NCBI GenBank assembly: GCA_029747585.1
Contig: JAPEVF010000903.1
Span: 1-18,224, forward strand
Length of the DNA: 18,224 nucleotides
Direction of reading: 5' to 3'
Origin: Pleurotus djamor
Taxonomy: Eukaryota > Basidiomycota > Agaricomycetes > Agaricales > Pleurotaceae
Shown here: in pieces, positions 1 through 8,713 of the stretch
How positions within the stretch are numbered: position 1 is the stretch's first letter
How the letters are laid out: the number at the start of each line of letters is the position of its first letter
Program-made: the position numbers and the translations under genes
The notes under the pieces: generated by a model
Seen by the model: the letters and a program-made list of their open reading frames with translations, nothing else
What the model was told of the DNA's origin: nothing
Database searches by the model: none

Positions 1-365
1 CGCCCGTCCACCCAACACCGAGGAAAGGGAAATGGACCGTCTGCAGTGGACGAGACTGGAGATGGTTGTTGACTGGGAAAGGGATTCACCACATCTATGG
101 GCACTGAGAGATACCAAGGTACACCAAGCACGGACAAACAAAATCGGAGGCCTTTTCCGACTAGAGATTCTTTTTTCCCTTGCCCAAATTACCCCATTGC
201 GAAATGAATGCCCTCTACGGCCTTCTAGCAATCGTCGCTGGACACCACTGACGGACGCGACCGAGCCTCCCTGGCCATTGAAGGAACGAATTGATAACCT
301 CGTGGCCATAACGTCATCGTTCCCGCTATATAGGCGCCGGTGAGCCTCGTCGCGTCCGCGCCCTG
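1..365. other. Upstream region of ADCK2-like gene, no gene recognised
   Basis: A plus-strand open frame at 32-343 encodes about 103 residues, but it has no recognisable domain and no splice-supported extension, so I do not call it a gene. The stretch probably holds the 5' flank and 5'UTR of the kinase gene at 366. A TATATA hexamer at 327-332 is the only promoter-like word I can point to. Confidence 0.5.
327..332 (+). promoter_or_regulatory. Possible TATA box of ADCK2-like gene
   Basis: The sequence TATATA lies 33 bases before the chosen ATG at 366. That is close to the start codon for a TATA element, so the mRNA leader would be almost absent. Either it is a chance match or the leader is very short. 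Confidence 0.25.
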
Positions 366-2623
366 ATGAATGTCTTGATACGCTCAGCAACTCGACGCTC
401 CTTCTTCACCCGCATCCCCCTCCACCGGCCAGGACACATACGCTTCAAAAGGGCCGCACTATGGCTTGTCCCTGCTGCAGGCGGACTCGCCCTGTTTATC
501 TCTTCCAGGCCATCCAAGCCGCAGGATGTCTTTGCGTCCCCTGCCATGCTTCCGTGTCGAGAAAACATCGTCCCAACCATTCTCTCGCCAGCAGAACCAG
601 ATAAGCACGTCGCACGCAGGCTGCTTGACCTCCTGAGGTCCTACATCTGGGAACCAGTCTTGACGGCAAAACGCTTCATCTACCTCTTCTTCCTATTCGC
701 ACCTGTCATCATATCAAGCCCAATGCTGCTCGTAGGGAAGCCAAGGAAGCGGCTCCATGGCGACCGGTGGGGGGCTGTCTGGTGGTATGGCTTTCTCGTC
801 CGCAGAATGGAAGCAGCGGGGCCTACCTTTATCAAACTCGCTCAGTGGGCCGGCTCTCGAACAGACTTGTTCCCTTCTCTTCTATGCATTCGCCTCGGAA
901 CCCTCCATTCCCAAGCGAAGCCTCACGATCTCCAATACACCAAACAGGTCATCGAAACTGTCTTTCAAAGACCCTTTGATGACGTCTTTGAAGAGTTTGA
1001 CGCAACCCCCATTGGTACAGGTGCCATCGCCCAGGTTAGTCTCTATCAACTTTGATATGCTTTTCTGATCGATGTGTCACCTCTACTTGACTTTACCAGG
1101 TATACCGAGCTACGCTGAAGAAAGACCTCATTCCACCATCGTATCTCGGTCCACGCCGCCAACGCCGCAGTAAAAATCCAGCCGCTGCGGCTATTGCACC
1201 CGCCATTCTCCATGATCTTCCTCCGTCAGTACCCACGGCTGCTGTCGCGATCAAAGTCCTTCACCCAAAAGTCGAAAAGACCATAGCAAGAGACTTGCGC
1301 ATCATGTCTTTCTTCGCGCATTTCATCACCTTGTTCCCCGGGATGCAGTGGTTATCTCTACCCGAGGAAGTGGAGGTGTTTGGCGCAATGATGTTCCAGC
1401 AATTGGATCTACGGCATGAAGCCGAAAACTTGGTTGCCTTTGAAAACCATTTCGCCCCGCGCAAGGTGCCTATTGGTTTTCCTAGACCATTACAAGTGTG
1501 GTCTACGAAAGAGTTGCTGGTAGAAGAGTTCGAGAACGCCCTGCCTCTCGAAGTCTTTCTCAAGAATGGTGGAGGTCCATTCAACGAGCAGATTGCAACC
1601 GTCGGCTTGGACGCTTTCCTAGTACGTATCATATACCCACCCAACTCAAAGTTACTTTGCTCATAACAATTTTTTAGAATATGCTTCTCCTAGATAACTT
1701 TGTTCACTCCGACCTCCACCCAGGGAACATCCTTATCAAGTTCTCGAAGCCTCCCTCTACACAAGCTCTCCTAAAGAACCTCGTATCCTCCATCTTTAAC
1801 TCCAACAAACCCCCAGTTATTGATCCTTCGGCCTCCCCAGAACCCCTCCCGGCCAATCCCAATCCGACATCAGACCTCTCTGACTCCGACGAAATAGTAT
1901 CAAAGTTACGATCAGTGATTTCCTCCCCGCCCGAATGGAGGAAAGAGCTCGAATCAGTGTACGAAAACGGATACATCCCCGAGATCGTGTTCATCGATGC
2001 GGGTCTTGTTACGACACTCGACGCGAAAAATCGGACGAATTTTCTGGATTTGTTTCGTGCGATAGCCGAGTTTGATGGGTACCGCGCGGGGCATCTTATG
2101 GTTCAACGGTGTCGTACGCCGGAATTGGCCATTGATACGGAGACGTTTGCGTTGAAGATGCAGCATGTTGTTCTTTCTGTTAAGCGGAAAACGTTCTCGT
2201 TGGGGAAGATCAAGATTTCTGATATTCTGAGGGATGTGTTGAAGGCGGTGAGGGAGCATCATGTTAAGATGGAGGGGGATTTTGTGAATACGGTTATTTC
2301 GATATTGTTGCTTGAGGGGATTGGGAGGCAGTTGGATCCGGAGTTGGATTTGTTTAAGAGTGCGTTGCCGATGTTGAGGCGGTTGGGAGGGCAGATGGCG
2401 ATGAGTGATGCGGGGAAGAGTGCGAAGGATCTTCCGAAGAGTGATTTGGGAGCGTTTTTGAAGGTGTGGGTTTGGCTGGAGGCGAGGGAGTTTATTTCGG
2501 CTTCGATTGTGAATGCGGATGAGATGATAAAATATGATTGGTGAGTCCCTTTCTTCATCTGAATCGATGTGCAGGCTTTTGATGAAGTTATTTTGTCATT
2601 GTAGGTTGGCTCCGAACTTCTGA
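366..2623 (+). CDS. ABC1/UbiB-family atypical kinase, ADCK2/Cqd1-like, mitochondrial
   Basis: Predicted exons are 366-1034, 1100-1621, 1678-2540 and 2605-2623, giving 690 residues. Seen: an Arg-rich, acid-poor N-terminus (MNVLIRSATRRSFFTR) like a mitochondrial presequence, hydrophobic stretches near residues 32-46 and 104-123, KLAQ at 157-160 (family signature KxGQ), the Ala-rich loop GTGAIAQVYRA from 217, VAIK with Lys275, HSDLHPGN at 407-414 (catalytic Asp409) and IDAG with Asp504 in the DFG position. Known: the family supports coenzyme Q biology and lipid homeostasis in mitochondria. The WAGSRTDLF context after KLAQ points to the ADCK2 branch (yeast Cqd1) rather than Coq8. The last intron (2541-2604) replaces an immediate stop by the ending DWLAPNF. 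Residues about 420-490 are a Ser/Pro-rich insert. Codon use switches sharply in exon 3 (see findings). Family assignment is firm; the exact subfamily is inferred. Confidence 0.9.
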
Positions 2624-2867
2624 GAGCACCATCAAGTATGCCTGGACACGGTGTACCGCTCGACTGGCCTCGTATACGCTACGTCTCGATTTCCACAACC
2701 AAACCTGCAGCATAATCGGTTCTAGAGTAGACACGGACATATTCATAGATTAGTAGACTATGTATCAACGTAAATAATGAACGACTCCCTTCTCTGGCCT
2801 CTTCTGGGATCTGAAGCGAAAGTCCAAGCACAGTCTCATCTACCTGCAGCTGGTCGTCGTTGGGCAT

Positions 2868-2897
2868 GTCACGGTCACGAGACTGTGATCATTCGTG
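2868..2897 (+). repeat. Hairpin-forming direct repeat, copy 1
   Basis: This 30-base unit matches 4910-4939 at 28 of 30 positions in the same orientation. Its core is TCACGGTC, loop ACGA, then GACTGTGA: an inverted repeat with 7 of 8 pairs. The odd pair is G-T, which would still pair in RNA. A shared GGGCAT precedes both copies, with a two-base spacing difference. The two copies lie outside either end of the F-box-like gene. Confidence 0.75.
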
Positions 2898-2934
2898 CTG
2901 CGTACTGCGACGTGTAGCTTGGTAAATACAAGCT

Positions 2935-2948
2935 ATTACATATGTAAT
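2935..2948. repeat. 14-bp perfect palindrome
   Basis: ATTACATATGTAAT reads identically on both strands. It lies 37 bases after hairpin copy 1, in the 3' intergenic space. It could be a protein-binding site, or chance in AT-rich DNA. Confidence 0.5.
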
Positions 2949-3230
2949 GTACGCGACGCGGCGATTGCGTTCGCGGCACCCTCACCAAATTCGGATGGAC
3001 TTTATGGGGAGTACTTGCTTATCTTGCGATCGAAGAGTCAAATTAAATGAAGATAGCATTCAAGAAAACGGAGCAAAGGGGAGAAACTAGGAAAGGGTAG
3101 ATACATAAGCAGATAATAAGACAGAGGAAAGTAAAGCACATGAGAGACACAACATCAGAAAATTGGTCAACCCGTCGCAGAGCCGGATGCAGATGAGCTT
3201 TTGGAGCTCCAAACCCATTATGTGTTGGCA

Positions 3231-4495
3231 TTACCCTTCACGGTTGCGCGTATACATATTATGATCGACTTTGACTGTATTCACGGATGGAAGCTGGGTG
3301 AAAACCATGTCGGCAAGCTCACTGCCCGCAGCAACTCCAGCTAGAGTCGGTTGGCGATCCGGGAGGAGAAACCGATCCCGGCTTTGTACCTCCAGCCATT
3401 GAAAGTTTCCAAAGTGGCTTAACCACTTTGAGAGACTCACATAGCTTTCACGTCCGACTCCGGACCATTGCCTCGAGCGCAGCTCCAAGATGAAGCCCGC
3501 TATGGGGACGGAGGGCGTGGGGAAAGGCAGTAGGTCATCATGCCAAAGGGAATCCAAGATGAACTTGATCTTTACTGTTAAGTCCTCGAGTCGGCAAGGT
3601 AAACGGCCAAGCCATGTAGAGACGTCTCGCCACCGATCAGGGAACGCGCAATCGGAACGGTGGCAGGTAATTTCCAAGTCAGATGGATGTGATTTGGTGC
3701 CGATAAACTGTTCATCAAAAAACATGACGATGAATATGATGGGGGCGTGAAGCGACTGCAGACACGGTAGAAAATCGGGTGCGCGGAAAGCCTGGAAAGG
3801 TTCCCAAACCGTGAAATCATGAACATGTAGAAGGGTTATTGCGGGGTGTCGTCGAAGAAATTTGAGGAGCATGTAGGGCGATCTCATGGCCTTGTAAATG
3901 TGTAGTTCCTTTAACGAGGGAAGGAGTAACTCCAAACCAAAGGTACTCCATTCGTTAGAGTGCCACCCACAGTATCTAAGTTCCAACGCTCTGATGGAAC
4001 TGAAGTAAGATAGACATGGCATGATGGAAGGCGAGGATAGATCANNGGGGGAGGGCCTGTTTTGTTCAATTGCAGATGCATGAATGACAAACGTGTACGC
4101 TCATGGTGACGCCACCCAGAAATTGATACCTCAGAGGGTAGTTTCCTGGCCAGCGTCTGGAGGGTGCGTTGATAGGGAATAGGAAGATGGGCAACGGGCC
4201 GACCTCGATCGAAGAACTGGCAAACGAGACGTCGAACTGTGGTGACACACTTGGAGAGGCCGATTACAACTAGCATCGACCTTGTCAGAGGAGATACGAG
4301 GTTAAATATGAGCTCGTCCAGGGTTCCTGCGTCATCATCGAGGAATTTGAGGCCACATCTATGAAGAAACCCCGGCGAAAGGTAGTCAAGAATCTTGCGT
4401 GAAGCTAAACACAGATTGAAATGTGCTCGCAGGTCAAGCTCGTTTGTGATGTGGGCGAATAGATCCAAGTCGAGTTCGTATAATTTACTTTCCAT
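3231..4495 (-). CDS. F-box-like / leucine-rich protein (frame interrupted by NN)
   Basis: The N-terminus (MESKLYELDLDLFAHITNEL and the following LSPGFLHRC stretch) resembles the degenerate F-box of mushroom F-box/LRR proteins. The body has Leu-rich segments such as LPSLKELHIY. Such proteins usually recruit substrates to SCF ubiquitin ligases; this is inferred. The frame breaks at two N bases (4045-4046) after a run of C on the coding strand. Counting the Ns as zero bases, or as one more base than shown, joins both halves into one frame of about 420 residues, so I read this as an intact gene with a sequence gap. I start at ATG 4495 because a good intron (4500-4555, GTATGT donor, CTAAA branch region, TTCTAG acceptor) lies just upstream. 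The ATG at 4513 would fall inside that intron. Specific function unknown. Confidence 0.6.
4045..4046. other. Two ambiguous bases (NN) that break a reading frame
   Basis: The only Ns in the window follow a GC-rich homopolymer-like tract. They shift the frame of the F-box-like gene, so they look like an unresolved base-calling or assembly spot rather than a biological mutation. Confidence 0.9.
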
Positions 4496-4499
4496 TGGC

Positions 4500-4555
4500 C
4501 TAGAAGTAGGCATTTAGTATATGCTTCGACTGGACAGAGATTGAGTGTTACATAC
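4500..4555 (-). other. Probable 5'UTR intron of F-box-like gene
   Basis: Read on the minus strand, this 56-base stretch begins GTATGT and ends CTTCTAG with TACTAAAT as a branch-site match, four bases before the chosen ATG. No useful upstream start codon continues into the gene, since the nearest one at 4616 meets a stop after four codons. The intron therefore appears to lie in the untranslated leader. Confidence 0.6.
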
Positions 4556-5019
4556 GAACGACACTGAGGTGGTCGCGATCAGAGTCTCTGAGCGATCCTT
4601 TAGTCACTTATATCCATAGTATACCTGGGGAATTAGGGCGGCACAAGTGAGTCCTTGAATGTCATAGCGACTGCCGAGAAGTGGTGAGAGCCCTTGGGAG
4701 CCTTTTGGAGTTCACATCAGAGGATGACTCCAGGCTGAGAATAAGTAGTACTTTGTCAAATTGATTGCACTGGGAATGGGGGAAGAGGATGAGATGTGGT
4801 AGCACGGGCAGCTAAGCCGCGGCATGCGCATGGCAAACTTTCCAATGGGTTGACTTCGGGAACAAGTTCGAAGGGATACTCTGATTGAGAGCAAATTGAG
4901 AGGGCATCCGTCACAGTCACGAGACTGTGATCGTTCGTGACTTTAATAACGCGTTCTCGACCCTTGTGGCGTCCGTCCACCTCGCCTTTCTCTTTCAGCC
5001 GAGTCACTTCAACGCCAAT
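4556..5019. promoter_or_regulatory. Divergent promoter region, F-box-like and BTB genes
   Basis: These 464 bases separate the starts of two divergently transcribed genes and should carry both promoters. The right part holds hairpin repeat copy 2, about 80 bases before the BTB start codon. A 13-base palindrome (TCAGAGTCTCTGA, 4579-4591) lies near the F-box end. No clear TATA box was seen. Confidence 0.5.
4910..4939 (+). repeat. Hairpin-forming direct repeat, copy 2
   Basis: The core 4911-4930 is TCACAGTC, loop ACGA, then GACTGTGA: a perfect 8-bp stem with a 4-base loop. It matches copy 1 at 2868-2897 in 28 of 30 bases. It ends about 80 bases upstream of the BTB gene start, in its promoter or leader. 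Confidence 0.75.
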
Positions 5020-6109
5020 ATGTCGCCCTCAAACTCGCCTCGATCGTCGCTCGACGAGCCCAAATCCAAGCGACGAAGGATGGGTCCTACCCGGTGTGAT
5101 GGCTGTAGCGACGACCCACGCTGTCCGAGCCACCACGCCCGTGTTGAAAAACATCCGTTCTGGTTCAACGACGGCGATGTGATATTCCAGGTTGAAGACG
5201 CTCGGTTTAAGATACATCGGTCGAAGCTACAGTGTTCCTTGGTGCTTTGGGATATGTTTGAGCTTCCACAACCTCCAGACGCTGAGAATATTGATGGGTG
5301 TCCTTTGGTCGCTATGGCTGGGGATAGTATGAAAGACTGGATGGCAGTGTTGAAGTGGATGTATGACCCTCAGTAAGTGGCACTTACACACGAGGTGGAA
5401 ATGCCGACTGAACTCGGGGGTTAGAGGCTTCTCTGCACAAGTGGCGGTATTTGATGTCATTGCAGGCGTGCTACGGATAGCTAGCAAGTATGAGATGCCC
5501 GCGTTGCGGCAGGCAGCTATACGCGAGCTGCAGCTTTGTTGGCCAGTTGACCTGGCAAATATGACATTCAATGCATTTTCAAATGCACCAGGTAAGCCAT
5601 CCAACCTCGCGTACCTCGTTCCGAGTGGCTCAATGTCAAATGTAATCATAATAGAGGCTATACAACTCGCTCGTGAATGCGACGTCCCTTCAATCCTCCC
5701 CGCCGCATTCTACGCGCTCTCCGTTCAACGCTGGAGTTGTTCTGCCGACGGCGGGCGTTCTCATACCATCCTCTCGCCGCACGATCTTCGTCGTTTGATC
5801 GTCGGACGCGAACGTCTGCAAGATATCTACCTTCAGCTTACTTTGGATCCCTTGTCGACGCCTAGCCATCCCCTCATTTGTGCGCAGTGCAAACCGTTGT
5901 TGGAGAGTCACTGGCGGCAGAAGCTCCGACCTGACTATACTTCCCCTCGTTCGTGTTGGCTGCTTAAGGTGCTCAAGGACATGTTGGATAGCGACGATGG
6001 TGCTTCTCATACCCAGCTATGCTCACCATGCGTAGCCACGCATTGTTCAATAATCAGGCAACGGCTAACATGGCTCTTGCACGAGATACCACAAGTCTTT
6101 GCGCTTTAA
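5020..6109 (+). CDS. BTB/POZ domain protein
   Basis: Predicted exons are 5020-5372, 5425-5591 and 5655-6109, giving 324 residues. The BTB signature is visible after about residue 48: FWFNDGDVIFQVED, then FKIHRSKL, a variable loop and VLKWMYDP. Next come RIASKYEMPALRQAA and ARECDVPSILPAAFYALS, as in the large BTB family of mushroom fungi. BTB proteins dimerise and often act as Cullin-3 substrate adaptors; this is inferred from the family. Cys pairs occur near the N-terminus (CDGC) and in the C-terminal half (CAQC, CSPC), possibly metal-binding. The frame is open upstream to a GTG at 4927, but ATG 5020 is the first in-frame ATG. The second intron (63 nt) has no stop and a length divisible by three, so retention would give a 345-residue form. 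Confidence 0.85.
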
Positions 6110-6368
6110 ACCTTCCATGGGCCAATCTCGAAGTCATAACTATGAAACCACACAAACATTTGTCGTTATCCTAAACTATTTAATGTGTAGAGTATGTCCC
6201 AACGATGTTCATGTTTATTTTTTCGTGCAATACGCTGAAGTCGAGCGGGTGGCTTCAACAGAGCAGTCGCGGGACTGGGGCATGATTCTCCCTCCGACAG
6301 AGATCCATTAAATTATGTACATAGCAGTTGCGAAAATCGAACGAAGCAAGGGAAAGAAGGGGGGTGCT

Positions 6369-7674
6369 TTATTTGGTGGTATCACCCAAATCGACCTCAG
6401 CGGGCGCCTTGTCCGAAGATTTCGAACCGGAAGCTTCTCGTCCAAGTGGGGGTGGACTCGACCTTCCTGCACCTGGATTGGGAGAAGGCGCGGGTGATGC
6501 AGAGTTGGCGAGTCTTTGATCCAAGGCTTTCAGAGCCATTGCCCTAAATGTCATTGTGAGTGTCTTTGTCAGAATGGAATGATGGTATGAGCTTACCGTC
6601 GCCTTTCTGCCTCTGCCCGAGCACTTCCGGGAACTTGAGTGTAAATTCCAGATTCGACGTCACCTTGGGTCGTGGGGATCAGGTGGAGACGATTAGCGAG
6701 TGAATAGACGGTGTTGCCCAATAGCGAGATGGGATAACTAGGTGGATGTGAGTATTGAGTAAGAATGGCATAAGTGGGTCGAAGAACTCACTGGGCGAAG
6801 GGAGGGAACCAAGAGAGAAGAGAGAACGTCTCGCTACGGTCTCCATAGGTCACCATTCCACCAACCACATCCGACGTGTTTTTCTTGTAGAAACGAAGAT
6901 ATATCCAGCCAACGAACCAACCGAATTGGATGATAATCCAAGGACATTGGAAGCCAACAAGGCACAAGACCGTTGAAAGACCGAGGTATGCCATTGGTAG
7001 GCTCTGTAAGTACTCCACGTCAGTGAGATGAACTAGGAACTGCGGATGTGGGCGCACCTTTACGCGAGTTTTGAGGACTCCCATGACTTGAACCTGATGT
7101 TCGGGTATAAGTTGTGTAAAAGCGACCATAATGCCAATTTGCAAGGACATTTGGCCTCGGTATTGCATTCCATAACTACATTGATTATGAGCTGGATTCT
7201 CATTCTCGCCCGAAAAGAGGATAACCACTTACAGGAACATGTCAGCATTTCTCGTAGCAATAAACTCTATCCAGTTGAACCCAAAAGCGATAATGTTGGA
7301 AAAGGTGACTGTGACAACGATGAATTTGATAGTCTCTATACTGCCCCAGAGGCGCTCGAGGTAGCGTAATGATGGTGGAACAAAGATGATAGTGGCAATG
7401 AACTTCGCTCGCCGGGTCAGCTCGATGTGTCATCGCAATCATGGTGGAAAAGACGCACCTCAAATACGTTCGTCTCGACGAAGGCGGATGTGAATAAAGT
7501 CCAAGGGTATAAGAAACTGAGTCCGGGAATCAACGTCAAGTAGGGCGTTGCGCCGACGCCAACGAAACGCAGCCAGGCGTAGAGTGCGGACAGAGCGACT
7601 GTAGCCGCGGTGAAACCACGCGTCACTGGTGGAGTCGAGGAAATGATTTGTAGCGGGGAGCTGAGGATTGCCAT
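6369..7674 (-). CDS. TMEM115: TMEM115-like Golgi rhomboid-fold membrane protein
   Basis: Six predicted exons on the minus strand are 7459-7674, 7233-7402, 7058-7175, 6792-7003, 6597-6737 and 6369-6543, giving 343 residues. All junctions are GT..AG and keep frame. Recognised: the N-terminal membrane segment before PYLTLIPG, the WTLFTSAFVETNVFE helix, RYLERLWGS, VAFTQLIPEHQV, then GWIYLRFYKKN, SWFPPF and the tail ALKALDQRL. These follow the human TMEM115 order (DUF1751; yeast YOL107W is the related protein). The family is a catalytically inactive rhomboid-like fold with several membrane helices, working at the Golgi in vesicle retrieval. No rhomboid GxSG serine motif is seen, as expected. The Pro/Ser-rich cytosolic tail is short. 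The third intron (7004-7057) is 54 nt without a stop, so retention would stay in frame. The gene is head-to-head with FAM32A. Confidence 0.9.
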
Positions 7675-7856
7675 GACCCAGAGAGTTCAGCGCGCAGAGT
7701 CCGTGGCTGAGTCGACGTCGAAGAGGCCTCGTAAGATTTCAGGCTCGGAGATTTTTGTTGGCAGCGAGAGAGATGGAGGCGGCAAAAGCGGCGTGACAAC
7801 ACTAAGCAAACGCGTGACCCCTGTGACGTCTTCAGCCGTTTGGTCTCAACCATCTC
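7675..7856. promoter_or_regulatory. Bidirectional promoter, TMEM115 and FAM32A genes
   Basis: Only 182 bases separate two divergent start codons, so both promoters must overlap here. TGACGTC near 7824, a CRE/ATF-type half-palindrome, and GTCGACGTCG near 7711 are the only recognisable words. No TATA box is seen, which fits housekeeping genes. Confidence 0.6.
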
Positions 7857-8416
7857 ATGTCCGATTATGACTTTCGTCCCGGAGGCTCACTCAAGCTCAA
7901 GGGAGGCGTTGCGGAGGGCGGTATCGTGAAAAAGTACGTTGCGGCAGTTTATGTCTTGTTTGTGCCTCGTTTTCTGACGTCCTCACAGGAAGAAAAAGTC
8001 GAAATCAAAGTCGAAGGAGAAACAGTCTACTCCTCCGGCAGATGCAGAACGCGCCCGTGTAAAGGAGATGCTGTTCAAGGAGGACAAGGACTCCCAGTCT
8101 CCTTCAGGCAGCGGTCGCAACTCACCTGCAGTATCAGGCAGTAACGGCCGCAAAACTAAAGCAGAGGAGCGCTTTGAAGAGGTCCAGAAACGCAGAGTAC
8201 GTCCACCCATCTGCTTTGCTCGCACATTCACTAAGATTCTGCGCTAGCTTGCGGAACGTGTGGCCAAAATGGCCCACAAAACCCACAAGGATCGTGTCAA
8301 CGAGTTCAACTCCCATCTCGAGTCCCTCAGCGAGCACCACGACATCCCAAAGGTATGCTTACCCATGCTGTCTCGCTTAGCATTCTCTAACGCCCCTGTA
8401 GGTGGGCCCTGGTTGA
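7857..8416 (+). CDS. FAM32A: FAM32A-like spliceosomal protein
   Basis: Predicted exons are 7857-7933, 7989-8196, 8248-8352 and 8402-8416, giving 134 residues. Seen: an N-terminal SLKLKGG motif, then a Lys/Ser-rich basic stretch (KKKKKSKSKSKEK) created by the first splice. The conserved C-terminal block has AEERFEEVQKRR, AHKTHKDRVNEFN and EHHDIPKVGPG. Human FAM32A (112 residues) has the same order and ends similarly at DIPKV. The family is a nuclear protein found in the C* spliceosome, where it helps position the 3' splice site for exon ligation. The tiny last exon (15 coding bases) is supported by the DIPKV ending shared with the family. Confidence 0.93.
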
Positions 8417-8713
8417 GATTTGCCGCGTACCCAATTGTTCAGTTCGTTGTCGGGTCGCTTCCTGGACTGTTTCACTTTACCCGTGTCTCTGGGTGTCTTT
8501 GAGCTTTATACATCCATGATGCTTGGACTCCGTGCACTGTCCACCGTACTAGTCTCACTGTAAATTACATTGCATGAATCAAAAGTGTTATTGTAACATA
8601 TTTGGCCCACTAGTATGAAAATGTCCGAAAACGTGACCGATATAGAACGAAACTTGCTTCTTCCCTTCATCCTCCTCGCCGCCTCGTCGTGTCCTGCACC
8701 TGCCACAGCGACG
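8417..8713. other. Intergenic region, FAM32A 3' end and DDT gene promoter
   Basis: These 297 bases separate two genes on the same strand. An ATG at 8615 is in frame with the DDT gene and would add 33 residues, but that extension (hydrophobic, Ala/Pro-rich) does not look like the family. I keep the start at 8714. No other feature is seen. Confidence 0.5.

Larger units (their letters stand above)
2624..3230. other. Intergenic region between ADCK2-like and F-box-like genes
   Basis: These 607 bases lie between two convergent genes and should hold both 3'UTRs. I see one copy of a hairpin repeat (2868-2897) and a 14-bp perfect palindrome (2935-2948), but no convincing gene. A minus-strand open frame at 3043-3231 has a hydrophobic tail but most likely belongs to the 3'UTR of the F-box-like gene. 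Confidence 0.6.

Noticed and set aside
32..343. Open frame of about 103 codons upstream of the kinase gene
   Set aside because: No recognisable domain and no splice signals joining it to anything; likely chance in the 5' flank.
1954..2558. Long antisense open frames opposite the kinase exon 3
   Set aside because: They arise from the G/T-ending codons on the coding strand. The plus strand encodes the expected kinase-family C-terminus.
3043..3231. Minus-strand 62-codon frame with hydrophobic C-terminus
   Set aside because: It lies directly after the F-box-like stop on the same strand, so it is probably 3'UTR; no family resemblance.
4927..5019. N-terminal extension of the BTB protein
   Set aside because: It would need a GTG start and would run across the hairpin repeat tail; ATG 5020 is the first in-frame ATG.
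7610..7870. Plus-strand frame of 86 codons over the TMEM115/FAM32A promoter
   Set aside because: It overlaps TMEM115 exon 1 in antisense and the FAM32A start; no domain seen.
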